NCBI GenBank assembly: GCA_016184345.1
Contig: JACPCV010000003.1
Span: 179,147-243,146 of the forward strand
Length of the DNA stretch: 64,000 bases
Source of the DNA: Candidatus Woesearchaeota archaeon
GTDB taxonomy: Archaea > Nanobdellota > Nanobdellia > Woesearchaeales > UBA10216
Reading direction: 5' to 3'
The notes under the pieces were generated by a model, which ran no database searches, had not been told where the DNA came from, and saw nothing but the letters and a program-made list of their open reading frames with translations. This document shows, piece by piece, positions 18,098 to 27,388 of the stretch (the stretch's first letter is position 1; each line of letters opens with the position of its first letter). The translations under genes and the position numbers were made by a program.

Positions 18098-19225
18098 TTA
18101 CGTCACTATCTCAATAAGCCGGTTTTGCCTTATCGCCTGCCTGGCTTCCATGGCAATCCTTCTGCCTGCAGTTACAGCCCTTCCGTAAAGGTAGTTGCTG
18201 TACGGCGTTGCTGCTATGCCCGGGCTGCCTGGAATCCTTGCTGAAATGTCAAAGACAGTTATCTCCTCTTCCGGGGGGCCGGGCTTTATTGCTGCCTGCA
18301 GTGCAAATGGCCCGATTATGCCTGGCGGGTAAAGTTTTTTTGCTGCAGCAACGAACTGTTCGCCCAGCGTGAAAGCTTTTTCCAGCAGCGATTCCTTCAC
18401 AGTCACGGCAACATGCCCTGTTTCAACGTACTGCGGCTTTACGTACTTCATGACTTCAGCCTGCTCTGCTGCTGTTAATCTGAGAATGCCGTCTATGTTC
18501 GTCTGCCTTCTTGTGTCAGTCCCTAGCAGCTCCAGCTCCTGTGTCAGTGGCGAGTAGAAGTAGTTGAAGTTTACCTGTGCTCCTACGATGAATTCCTCAA
18601 TGACTGCTTTTTTGGCAGAGGCAGATGTGATTATCTTTTTCTCAATCATTTCTTTTATCTTTTCCTTGTAATCATTGTAGCTGTTTGCAAGGAAGAATGC
18701 CCTTTCATATCCCCGGGCTGCTTCCGTTGCCTTCACCAGCACGAGCCTGTCAATTCGTCTTGGGTCAGCGAACCTTTTTGGCGTCTTTATCCCTGCTTTC
18801 TCAAGGAGCCTGTACTGGTTGTCTTTCCCTGTTCTCTCTTCTGCCTTTAGCATGCTCCTGCTGCCAATCAACGGCAAAAGAAGCTTGTTTTCAATCTCCC
18901 TGTAGTTGCAATAAACCCAGAAGTATCTGCTTTGCACAAATATCGTGTTCAGCTCCCTGAGCCGCTGCTGGATTTCCGGCTTTACGATGTCGCTGAACTT
19001 CTCAACAATTATTACCTCGTCAACAATTCCTTTTCCTTCCCTGCTTTTGTAGTATTTCTCGTACGTCTTTTCCCTGCCTTTCTGGCACACCACTACAGTC
19101 TTGAGCCCCTCATCTTTGGCTCCCCTGCAGGCGTCGAGTGCAGAGTGCCCTCCAAGTGTTCCGATTGTCAGCTTGTTCTTGTCATACCCTGAAATCACTT
19201 GCAGCAGCTGTTTTTGCGTTATCAT
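18098..19225 (-). CDS. purP: PurP-family FAICAR (formate-dependent) synthetase, paralog 1
   Basis: TLGGHSALDACRGAKDEGLKTVVVC...; ATP-grasp; FDISARIPGSPGIA. Confidence 0.88.
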   Translation of the reverse strand: MITQKQLLQVISGYDKNKLTIGTLGGHSALDACRGAKDEGLKTVVVCQKGREKTYEKYYKSREGKGIVDEVIIVEKFSDIVKPEIQQRLRELNTIFVQSRYFWVYCNYREIENKLLLPLIGSRSMLKAEERTGKDNQYRLLEKAGIKTPKRFADPRRIDRLVLVKATEAARGYERAFFLANSYNDYKEKIKEMIEKKIITSASAKKAVIEEFIVGAQVNFNYFYSPLTQELELLGTDTRRQTNIDGILRLTAAEQAEVMKYVKPQYVETGHVAVTVKESLLEKAFTLGEQFVAAAKKLYPPGIIGPFALQAAIKPGPPEEEITVFDISARIPGSPGIAATPYSNYLYGRAVTAGRRIAMEARQAIRQNRLIEIVT

Positions 19226-19227
19226 TT

Positions 19228-20316
19228 TCAGTCGAGTATTTTGCTGAGTTTATTCTGCCTTATTGCGTCCTTGATTTCCCTTGCTATTCTCCTGCCTGTG
19301 CTCATTGGCTCGCCGTACCTTAATTCTGTGTATGGTGAGCCTTCAACGTAGAGGTTTGTGCCTGCAACTATCCTTGCTGATATCTCAAAGACAAAGAACT
19401 TCAGGTCAGGCGTTATAACTGTTTCCAGGCTGAACGGGCCGTGAATGCCCTTGCCATCGCCGTCAAGGGTTTTTGAGGCCTTGACGACTGCCTCGCCCAT
19501 CCTGAAAATCTCAGGCAGCAGTGACTCCCTCACGACCAATGGCACGTTTCCTGTTATGTTGTAGCTTGTCTCCAGCCCAAGGTCAAGCTGGTCTTTTGCA
19601 GCTATCCTGCCTATGCTGTCAACGTTGCTTTCGTACCTCTTGTCAAAGCTCATCACTTCAAGCTCGTTTGTAAGCGGTGAATAAAAGTAGTGGATGTAGA
19701 TTGGCGCTCCTATTATGTACTCCTGTATGATGTACGCCCTTACATCTTCCTTTGTTCTCCTGTCTTTTATCTTCCTGTAAAATTCCCCGGCGCTTCTTGC
19801 CAGGAAGAACCCTTTCCCTCCCCTTGCGCCGTAAAACTTGACTATGACCTGCCCGTCTATGGCTTCTGGCTTTTCGTAGATTTTCGGCAGTATCAGGCCA
19901 GCTCGTTTCAGCCACTCCCTTTGCAGCATCCTGTCCGCTTCCCACTTCAGGATGCCCTTGTTGCCGAAGTATGGCACCTTGAGCTTCTCAAACTCTTCCA
20001 GGTCAAACGCTTCAAAGAACGTGCCGTGCGGTATCAGTACGGCGTTTTCTTTCAGCAGCCGCTGCTGTAATTTTACAGTATCCCTGAACTTGTCAACGAG
20101 TATTATCTCATCAGCCACTTTGTAGCTTTGGTAAGGCCTCTCCCTGCCCCTCTCGCATATTGCTATGGTGGAAAAGCCTTCCTGCTTTGCGCCGTGGAGA
20201 ATCTGCAGTGCCGAATGGCTCCCAAGAGTGGCAATCTTGTACCTGCTGTAAGAATTAGCAACAGTGGCACCGGCTGCCTTGGCAGCCCTGCCCGGTTTGC
20301 TTTTTTGAGCCCCCAT
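19228..20316 (-). CDS. purP: PurP-family FAICAR synthetase, paralog 2
   Basis: TLGSHSALQILHGAKQEGFSTIAIC...VIVKFYGARGGKGFFLA...FEISARIVAGTNLYVEGSPY. Confidence 0.9.
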   Translation of the reverse strand: MGAQKSKPGRAAKAAGATVANSYSRYKIATLGSHSALQILHGAKQEGFSTIAICERGRERPYQSYKVADEIILVDKFRDTVKLQQRLLKENAVLIPHGTFFEAFDLEEFEKLKVPYFGNKGILKWEADRMLQREWLKRAGLILPKIYEKPEAIDGQVIVKFYGARGGKGFFLARSAGEFYRKIKDRRTKEDVRAYIIQEYIIGAPIYIHYFYSPLTNELEVMSFDKRYESNVDSIGRIAAKDQLDLGLETSYNITGNVPLVVRESLLPEIFRMGEAVVKASKTLDGDGKGIHGPFSLETVITPDLKFFVFEISARIVAGTNLYVEGSPYTELRYGEPMSTGRRIAREIKDAIRQNKLSKILD

Positions 20317-20452
20317 ATAAGCAGATTGTCGCAGCTAATATTTAAGCTTAACTGTGTCGAAAACCTTCCGGAATGTCCAGTGGTTCCTCGTTCTAAACCG
20401 GAAACTCTTCAAAATAGTATACGATTTTGTGCGTTTTTCGGTACGGCGTTTT

Positions 20453-20494
20453 CACTGGACACTGGACAGGTACCCGGCTAGGGTTTATAAGCGG
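20453..20494 (+). promoter_or_regulatory. CACTGGACA-box/TATA promoter element, copy B
   Basis: CACTGGACACTGGACAGGTACCCGGCTAGGGTTTATAAGCGG, upstream of tRNA-Leu(CAG). Confidence 0.5.
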
Positions 20495-20585
20495 TTCTTT
20501 ATCAAACTAGAATAAACTGGAGCGGCCTCCAGTTGACAACACCCACAGAGCAAAGTGAGTGGGGTCAATATTTAAACCTTTTTAT

Positions 20586-20699
20586 GCCGGGGTGGCCGAG
20601 TCTGGCTTATGGCGCTGGACTCAGGATCCAGTTGACAACACCCACGTTGTCACGCGGGTTCAAAGCTTGTCGATGCGGGTGAAAGTCCCGTTCCCGGCG
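20586..20699 (+). tRNA. tRNA-Leu(CAG) with 21-nt T-loop intron (20665..20685)
   Basis: GCCGGGG/TCCCGGC acceptor, CTGGA-CTCAGGA-TCCAG anticodon arm, TGACAAC/GTTGTCA variable arm; removal of GCTTGTCGATGCGGGTGAAAG restores GCGGGTTCAAATCCCGT. Confidence 0.85.
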
Positions 20700-20718
20700 C
20701 ATTTTAAAGAGACCAAAA

Positions 20719-21387
20719 ATGAGGCTCCTTGAGATTCCAGAAGAGAACAGGCCCAGAGAACGCCTCCAGAAGCTTGGTCCCTCCGCTCTTAGCGATGCCG
20801 AGCTCCTTGCAATAATGCTCGGCAACGGAACTAACGGCGAGAATGCAATTGAGGTTGCCAACCGTTTTCTTTCAAAATTCAGCCTTAGTAAATTGCCTGC
20901 CCTCTCTGTCAGTGAGTTTAGAAAAATCAAGGGAATAGGCGAGGTTAAGGCAACGCAATTGAAGGCGGCCTTTGAGATTAGTAAGCGTGCCTCATCTGGC
21001 ATCCACAATTCTTTTGCCATAAAGGGCGCCAAAGACGTATATAATTACGCCTCGGCAAAGCTCGGAGGCACTGATAAGGAGCAATTCATGGTTCTCCTTT
21101 TGAATTCAAAGAATCGGATCATAAAGGACGAAATCGTTTCTGTTGGCATCCTAAACGCTTCCCTTATCCACCCTAGGGAAGTCTTCAAGTCAGCCATTAA
21201 AGAGAGCGCCAACGCCATAATCATAGTCCACAATCACCCTTCAGGAGACCCAACGCCCTCTGAAGAGGATAAGGTAATCACCAGCGTCTTCAAGGAAGCC
21301 GGAAGGTTGTTGAATATTCAGGTGCTGGACCACGTTATTGTTGGTCGTAACTCGCATTACAGCTTTGCAAAGGAGGGGGAACTATGA
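20719..21387 (+). CDS. radC: RadC-family JAB/MPN metalloprotein
   Basis: HNHPSGDPTPSEEDKVITSVFKEAGRLLNIQVLDHVIVG; HhH-like N-terminus. Confidence 0.92.
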   Translation: MRLLEIPEENRPRERLQKLGPSALSDAELLAIMLGNGTNGENAIEVANRFLSKFSLSKLPALSVSEFRKIKGIGEVKATQLKAAFEISKRASSGIHNSFAIKGAKDVYNYASAKLGGTDKEQFMVLLLNSKNRIIKDEIVSVGILNASLIHPREVFKSAIKESANAIIIVHNHPSGDPTPSEEDKVITSVFKEAGRLLNIQVLDHVIVGRNSHYSFAKEGEL

Positions 21388-22385
21388 CCAAGGCTAGTAA
21401 TCTTTACAACTATTCAGCACTCTTGGCTGATTTGAAAGAAATAGTTAGAAAAGCACGGTATAGCTCTTACGTCGCAATAAACGTAGAGCTACTTAAAGCA
21501 TATTTTGAGATTGGAAAGAAGATTGTTGAAGAAGAGCAAAAAGGGGAATCACGAGCAGGTTACGGGGAGAAACTTCTCGAAACGATTTCCTACGAACTTA
21601 TCAAAGAGTTTGGCAAGGGATTTGACGCTAGCAATCTGAGAAGGATGCGGCGGTTTTACCTTGTGTATCAGAAATGGGAGACAGTGTCTCCCAAATTGGG
21701 CTGGTCACACTATTGTGAGATGCTGAAGATAGAAGATAGACGTAAACGGGCATACTTTGAAAATTACGCTTTAAATGAGAGCCTCAGTGTCAGGGACTTA
21801 AAGCGACAAATCCGCTCGCTTCATTACGAGCGCCTGCTTATGAGCCATGATGAGAAAGCTCTGGTTGCTTATGAGAGAAGAGGGAATGTGCCCGGCAAGT
21901 CTGAGGAACTCATTAAAGATCCGTATGTCCTCGAGTTTCTCGGTCTCAGCGAGGAAGCAGTTTATACTGAAAAGGAACTCGAAACAAAAGTATTGGACTG
22001 TTTACAAAGATTTCTCCTTGAGTTAGGACAAGGCTTTAGCTTTGTGGCCAGGCAAAAGCGCTTTTCAATTGATAACGACCATTTTTATATTGATTTGCTG
22101 CTCTACAACATTCATCTCAAATGCTATGTTGTGATTGAACTCAAAACAGCGAAATTCAGGCATGAGGATGCAGGCCAGATGAACTTCTACCTTAACTATG
22201 TTAAGAACGAGTTGAACGGGAAAAAAGACAACGAGCCTGTTGGCATAATTCTCTGCACAGAAAGAGACTCTATACAGGTCCAATTCGCCACAGCTGGCAT
22301 TTCAAACAAGCTGTTTGTCTCAAAATACAAGCTTTACCTTCCGAGCAAAGAAGACCTTGAGAAAGAAGTGAGAAGGCTGCTGTGA
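21384..22385 (+). CDS. YhcG/DUF1016-type PDDEXK nuclease family protein
   Basis: SALLADLKEIVRKARYSSYVAINVELLKAYFEIGKKI...FYIDLLLYNIHLKCYVVIELKTAKFRHEDAGQMNFYLNYV. Confidence 0.9.
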   Translation: MTKASNLYNYSALLADLKEIVRKARYSSYVAINVELLKAYFEIGKKIVEEEQKGESRAGYGEKLLETISYELIKEFGKGFDASNLRRMRRFYLVYQKWETVSPKLGWSHYCEMLKIEDRRKRAYFENYALNESLSVRDLKRQIRSLHYERLLMSHDEKALVAYERRGNVPGKSEELIKDPYVLEFLGLSEEAVYTEKELETKVLDCLQRFLLELGQGFSFVARQKRFSIDNDHFYIDLLLYNIHLKCYVVIELKTAKFRHEDAGQMNFYLNYVKNELNGKKDNEPVGIILCTERDSIQVQFATAGISNKLFVSKYKLYLPSKEDLEKEVRRLL

Positions 22386-22543
22386 TGCAAACACTGAATG
22401 GCGTTCATAGCAGAATCAAGTTACCGACATTTTGTCGACAACTGAAATCACTTGCAGCAGAAGGATTTGAACCGTACGATAAAATCGTACAGTTGAAATT
22501 GCCTCGCAGAGCCGGAAAAGCAAAAGAGAAAGCGGGTGGGTAA
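22385..22543 (+). CDS. Possible 52-aa protein overlapping the YhcG stop
   Basis: ATG overlaps TGA; MQTLNGVHSRIKLPTFCRQLKSLAAEGFEPYDKIVQLKLPRRAGKAKEKAGG. Confidence 0.35.
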   Translation: MQTLNGVHSRIKLPTFCRQLKSLAAEGFEPYDKIVQLKLPRRAGKAKEKAGG

Positions 22544-22563
22544 AAAATAACTCTAACATTTTG

Positions 22564-25371
22564 TCACTCTTCCCGTGACATCTTAAGCATAGCTAGGTTG
22601 CTTTCGCACCTTCCAATAAGTGCCTTTAGGCTTTGTCCTTCCATTTCCTTATAAATATCTTCAGGTAAAAGAATATATTTCCACTGTTTTGGTTGCACTA
22701 TTGGTGGGACAGTATTCAGTTTAGACATTTCTCTGCATTTCTGTTCAGCGGCGATGGCTTTGCTTTTGACATCCTTATCATTTCTCGCATCCTTTTCAGA
22801 TTTTGTCTCAACAATAAGCATGAATTCACTCGTTTTAACAAGAAAATCAGGGAAATAGGGTACACGAAATCCTCTGCTATTGCGGTAAGGTATTGAAAAA
22901 TTATGTGGGTACTGGCTCAGTTTCACATAAGCTTCAACCATTGCATCACTTTCAAGATATTCTTCAGTAAACTTGCGTTCAAATCCGCCTTTGAATGCAA
23001 AATCAATGAATGGATAGATGCATCTTTTGGTTTTGAGGGCATGCTCAATTCTCACTTTTATATCTCTGAAATTTGACAATCTAATCCATTGCGCCTCAAC
23101 TGTCTCATTTGCTTCTACATTTTGGATAAAGTCCATAAGCTTTGTTCTTACTTTCACTGTTGCAAAGTCAAATAGTTCTTGGTTTCTTAAACGCGCAGCG
23201 TTTGAAGCGTCATTAAAGTCAATTTGGTGACCAAAGAGGTGTTCAGACACATAGCTGTCAATAATTCCAGTCAATTCCACAAAATATCTCGTTAGCCACG
23301 CTTCCCTTTTGCCTGTGCCGATGACACTATTCGCAACATTCCTCAGAAATTCTCCATAGGAAAAATTGGCTTCTTTCAGTTCCCAATTCTGCTTAAATTT
23401 TGTATCCGGATGATAATCTGTAATAATTATTGTTGTCGGCTCAATTTTTTCTAAAGGCAAAGGGTAAGGAGTAAGTTGTGACACGGCAAAATAGTTGAAA
23501 TTGATATCTTCCCTTGTCTTGTAATAAAAAGCAGTTGGCCATGCTAAATCCAGCTTGGCTATTCGCTGTTCATCAATAGAAACCAGAACACTTTTGGAAT
23601 CAAGACTAAGCTCTATTGAACTGCCGCTTGCAATTATTGCACCTGCATCCGTCAATTGAGTGTAAATTTCGTTGTATTTTGGGTGTTCTACTATGAATAG
23701 CAAATCATAAGAATTTATTAGTTTCTGTCGCTTTTCAAGGCATTGATAGTTCTCATATTTATCCTGCCAATACTCTGGCTCTGGAAACATAAGCCGAATG
23801 CCTCTCCCAATTATTTGCTCTGTCAATAAGTCAGAGTCAGATCGCCTTAAAACAACCAGTACGCACACATTTCTTACATCAAAGCCCTCCCGCAGCATCA
23901 GTACAGAAACAATGACTTTTACAGGATTGGCAATGTCGTCGCTGGCAAATACGCTATTCTTTAGCATCTCATAATCGTCATCAGAAAGCTTGTTTTTTCT
24001 GTCTTCATGAATCGTTACTACCTGCTTATCTTCATATACGAGGCCATTTCTGCCCTTTTTTTGTTTTATGTACTTGGCAATTAAATCAGCTTCTTCATTT
24101 CTGTCGGCCACAACGAACATTACTGGCTTTTTGTTTATTTTTAGTTTTTCAAATTCCTCTTGTAGCTTTTCAAGTTTTGCCAGTCCTACTTCAATCATAT
24201 GCTCTTGGGTTTTAGATAGTGCTATGGACTTCCCTGCTTCGTCCCTATGGCCTGTAACCTCAATTTCATCAGCCGGTAGAGTTTCTATTTTCCCTGATAG
24301 CATGTTGCTTTTTTCAATGAAAATTTGTTTAACGAGCATTGCTCTCATGGCTTCAACAAGCCCATAGTCGTAGATAACATGAGGTAAAAACTCTTTTTTC
24401 TTGCCATTAATGGTAAAAGGGGTTGCTGTAAAGTCAAACTGGGCAAAAACGGAGTCATCCGACTTTTGGATTTCTTCTCGCAGAACTTCTATTGCTTCCT
24501 GCCACCGTTTAATCTCAGAATCGCTTGCATTGTGCGCATGGTGTGCCTCATCATTTATGACAATCAAGTCGCCATTATATGTCAGAAAGTTCACGAATCT
24601 TTCAACACGCAGTGATATAGTATCGGCTTTCACATCTATTCCTATATTCTCGGAAATAGTTTCTTCCCTTTCCTTTGTCGTATCCATTAATTGGTGCCAA
24701 TTAGTAATAAGTACAAACGGGCTTTCCGTGACTGGCGCATTTTCTTGTAAATCCTCTTTTGTAAATACTTTAAAGTTAAATTCTGCCCTCCAATCTTCCG
24801 GCATGAAGATATTTTTCCTTATATCCGCCGTCATTGGCTGTCGCTTTCCATCTACGCTCTTTTTGCCAAGAAAGGAGTCAAGCAAGCGTTCATATACTAT
24901 GTTTCCTGGGGCACACAGCATAAAGTGTGAGGAAAACCTTTTATCAGCATGTTTTATTCTATTCCAGTACTGCCAGATAATGAGTGCTGTAATTACCCAT
25001 GTTTTCCCAGTTCCTGTGGCCATTTTCACGCCAAATTTTGGATGAAGTATCTTATCAATTCCTGTTTTGAAGCTTTCTTTTTCAAGCAATTTGGAAGAAA
25101 AAATCTCAAAAAGTCCGGCTACTGAAGGAATGCCAAGTATTTCGTAGCAGTAAACTATTGTTTCCAAAGCCCTCCGCTGGCAAATGTGGAATTTCTCGCT
25201 CTCATGCGCCTCATCTGAAAACCACCATTTAAACAAATCTCTAGTGACTGGATTGATTTCCTTTCCATTAACTGAAGGGTAATTATTCTCTGCCCATTGC
25301 TGGACGGTTGACTCAATTGCCTTTGCTAATGGATGTTTTCCAAATAACTCTGTCTTTGTTTTCTTTGTCAT
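22564..25371 (-). CDS. res: Type III restriction enzyme Res subunit (DEAD/DEAH helicase-nuclease)
   Basis: MATGTGKTWVITALIIWQYW, INDEAHHAHN, C-terminal PDFLVKTSEFMLIVETKSEKD. Confidence 0.88.
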   Translation of the reverse strand: MTKKTKTELFGKHPLAKAIESTVQQWAENNYPSVNGKEINPVTRDLFKWWFSDEAHESEKFHICQRRALETIVYCYEILGIPSVAGLFEIFSSKLLEKESFKTGIDKILHPKFGVKMATGTGKTWVITALIIWQYWNRIKHADKRFSSHFMLCAPGNIVYERLLDSFLGKKSVDGKRQPMTADIRKNIFMPEDWRAEFNFKVFTKEDLQENAPVTESPFVLITNWHQLMDTTKEREETISENIGIDVKADTISLRVERFVNFLTYNGDLIVINDEAHHAHNASDSEIKRWQEAIEVLREEIQKSDDSVFAQFDFTATPFTINGKKKEFLPHVIYDYGLVEAMRAMLVKQIFIEKSNMLSGKIETLPADEIEVTGHRDEAGKSIALSKTQEHMIEVGLAKLEKLQEEFEKLKINKKPVMFVVADRNEEADLIAKYIKQKKGRNGLVYEDKQVVTIHEDRKNKLSDDDYEMLKNSVFASDDIANPVKVIVSVLMLREGFDVRNVCVLVVLRRSDSDLLTEQIIGRGIRLMFPEPEYWQDKYENYQCLEKRQKLINSYDLLFIVEHPKYNEIYTQLTDAGAIIASGSSIELSLDSKSVLVSIDEQRIAKLDLAWPTAFYYKTREDINFNYFAVSQLTPYPLPLEKIEPTTIIITDYHPDTKFKQNWELKEANFSYGEFLRNVANSVIGTGKREAWLTRYFVELTGIIDSYVSEHLFGHQIDFNDASNAARLRNQELFDFATVKVRTKLMDFIQNVEANETVEAQWIRLSNFRDIKVRIEHALKTKRCIYPFIDFAFKGGFERKFTEEYLESDAMVEAYVKLSQYPHNFSIPYRNSRGFRVPYFPDFLVKTSEFMLIVETKSEKDARNDKDVKSKAIAAEQKCREMSKLNTVPPIVQPKQWKYILLPEDIYKEMEGQSLKALIGRCESNLAMLKMSREE

Positions 25372-25372
25372 C

Positions 25373-27316
25373 TTATCTCAGGTCGATTTCCTTTGTCATA
25401 GAAGCATCATTCCCAAAAACATCAACTGCCCTTATCGCAATTGTGTATTTTTGTCCTTTCCTGAGTGTTGCGTCTGCCGACACTGGAACTGGCTCTCCGC
25501 TTTTTCTGTCTCGTATTGCCTGCCACCTGCTCCTGAATGTCTCCCCATCATACTCCCAGTCAATAGTCCAATAATCTATCAGGTAGGCGAAATTCTTACT
25601 CATTAGTTTCTCAATTTCAGGGCGCTTGCTTTCGTCTTTAAGCGGGATATCCTTGACAACATACTGCTCAATTTTGATTTTTACGCGAACATCATCTCCA
25701 GTTCTAGTGACGATTTGTGGTTCGCTTAATCTCAGGTATGGCTTTTGGTAAAATTCAATCTTGTTGGCAAGCTCCGTATCCCCAACTTTTGTACTTCTTA
25801 AGTATCTATAAACATCAGAAGGAATTACTTTAAATTCAACCTCTGCCATGTCAATTCTTGATGTTTTTGAAATTCGGTTAAACGTGTCATCGAAATCCAA
25901 TTCGTAGTCCCATGCGAGAATAACCAAATGCCTGTAGCCCTTCCCATCCATTGTTCTTGCGGCTCTGGCAAGCTCCACGGCCTTCCTGGCGGTCATAGGC
26001 CTGTCTGGCTCACAGACAAACACCAAAACCCTCCCCTCATCCTTTGAAATCCCAAAGCCCTTCCACTCCTCAAGTGGAGCAGCCCCATAAAGCTTTAAAA
26101 CGATATCATACATTTGCTTAAGATTGACTTCTTTTGCGTAAATTAATTGGCGTTGATAGTTGCCAAGATTTTCAATGATGAATGGTTTCGCTCCCTGCTT
26201 AACCAACCTGCTTCTGGTTACCTGAATAGCAGTCTTCGACAAGTCTGCACTTATCCAACGTCTACCAAGTTTTTCAGCAACGGCCGCTGTAGTGCCAGAA
26301 CCACAGAAGAAGTCGGCAATAATATTCCCTTCTTTTGAGGAAGATTCTATAACTCGTCTTAATATTTCTTCAGGTTTTTGAGTAGGATATCCTAGGTGCT
26401 CCTTGCTTTTGACCTTGGAAACAGAACTTTGACCGATTTGCCAAACATCATCAGCAAATTTTGTGGTGTATTCCTTATATATTATCTGGTCTTTTTCATC
26501 TCTTTTTGCCACTATCTTGCCGAGATTTTTATCCCAAACTCTTAAATCTCTCATTACTGGCTTATCTAAAGGAATTTCCACTCTTTTAATTATTCCCTCA
26601 CTTTTTTTATAAACAAATATGACGTTGTGATTATTGGCATATCGGTTGACATTTCCCTGAAAATTATCCGGATAGTGCCATATTATTTCATTCAAAAAGT
26701 GCTCATATCCAAATATCTCGTCAAGTAAAACCCTAACATAGTGACCTGTATGTTCATCGAGATGTATCCACAAAGTTCCATCATTTGAAAGCAGTTTGTA
26801 AATTAATTGCAGTCGAGGATACAACATGTCCAAAAAAGAATCAATTCCACGTTTCCACGTATCAGTATACGCCAAACGTTCGCTTATTGGGAGCTCCTTT
26901 TCGAAGCTGGAGAACCCAATCTTTACTTCATTTGAAAAATTGAAATTCTCCCCAGTATTAAACGGCGGATCAATGTAAATGAGGTCAATCTGCCCTTCAT
27001 ACCCCTGCGCTAGCAGCGCTTGCATCACTAGAAGATTATCCCCCCAGATGAGCCTGTTTGGTTGCTGCGAGACGTCTTTGGTGTTTGAGGTAAAGCTTGA
27101 GAGTTTCTTGTTTTGGGCATCCGCGGCGTTGGGATAAACTATTTCGGCTGTCTGGAAGTCCAATTCCTTGGCGTTTGGCTCTTTTTTTGGCTTTGAAGCC
27201 CAAATCAGCCGAGCAGTGTCTTTCGCTTTCGGCTTTTCTTCGCCATACTTCGTCCTTTGTTCCTGCACTGTTAGTGCTTCCTCTTGAGGCGTTTCGTAGT
27301 TTCCTTCAGAATCCAT
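25373..27316 (-). CDS. mod: Type III DNA-methyltransferase Mod subunit
   Basis: IDPPFNTGENFNF then DFFCGSGTTAAVAEKLGRRWISADLSKTAIQ; DPPF precedes FCGSG. Confidence 0.92.
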   Translation of the reverse strand: MDSEGNYETPQEEALTVQEQRTKYGEEKPKAKDTARLIWASKPKKEPNAKELDFQTAEIVYPNAADAQNKKLSSFTSNTKDVSQQPNRLIWGDNLLVMQALLAQGYEGQIDLIYIDPPFNTGENFNFSNEVKIGFSSFEKELPISERLAYTDTWKRGIDSFLDMLYPRLQLIYKLLSNDGTLWIHLDEHTGHYVRVLLDEIFGYEHFLNEIIWHYPDNFQGNVNRYANNHNVIFVYKKSEGIIKRVEIPLDKPVMRDLRVWDKNLGKIVAKRDEKDQIIYKEYTTKFADDVWQIGQSSVSKVKSKEHLGYPTQKPEEILRRVIESSSKEGNIIADFFCGSGTTAAVAEKLGRRWISADLSKTAIQVTRSRLVKQGAKPFIIENLGNYQRQLIYAKEVNLKQMYDIVLKLYGAAPLEEWKGFGISKDEGRVLVFVCEPDRPMTARKAVELARAARTMDGKGYRHLVILAWDYELDFDDTFNRISKTSRIDMAEVEFKVIPSDVYRYLRSTKVGDTELANKIEFYQKPYLRLSEPQIVTRTGDDVRVKIKIEQYVVKDIPLKDESKRPEIEKLMSKNFAYLIDYWTIDWEYDGETFRSRWQAIRDRKSGEPVPVSADATLRKGQKYTIAIRAVDVFGNDASMTKEIDLR

Positions 27317-27333
27317 AAAGCCAACCCCATCCC

Positions 27334-27388
27334 CTTACTGCAATATGATGAGTTAGCTTCTTTTTAAAGCTTACTGCAATAAGGCAGT
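27334..27388. promoter_or_regulatory. Divergent control region with direct and inverted repeats
   Basis: CTTACTGCAATA at 27334-27345 and 27370-27381; ACTGCaataagGCAGT at 27373-27388 abutting the ATG. Confidence 0.5.

Noticed and set aside
20626-20650. Possible second intron in the variable arm of tRNA-Leu(CAG)
   Set aside because: TGACAAC/GTTGTCA is a continuous stem with no bulges, so no BHB motif; more simply a long variable arm
20607-21032. 141-aa minus-strand ORF spanning tRNA-Leu and radC
   Set aside because: Overlaps a well supported tRNA and CDS on the other strand
22455-22490. tRNA-like fragment on minus strand (GTACGATTTTATCGTAC hairpin resembling a Lys anticodon arm next to GGTTCAAATCC)
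   Set aside because: No acceptor or D arm, T-stem does not pair properly, and the stretch lies in a plausible small ORF (22385-22543)
24401-25045. 214-aa plus-strand ORF inside res
   Set aside because: Antisense to conserved helicase motifs
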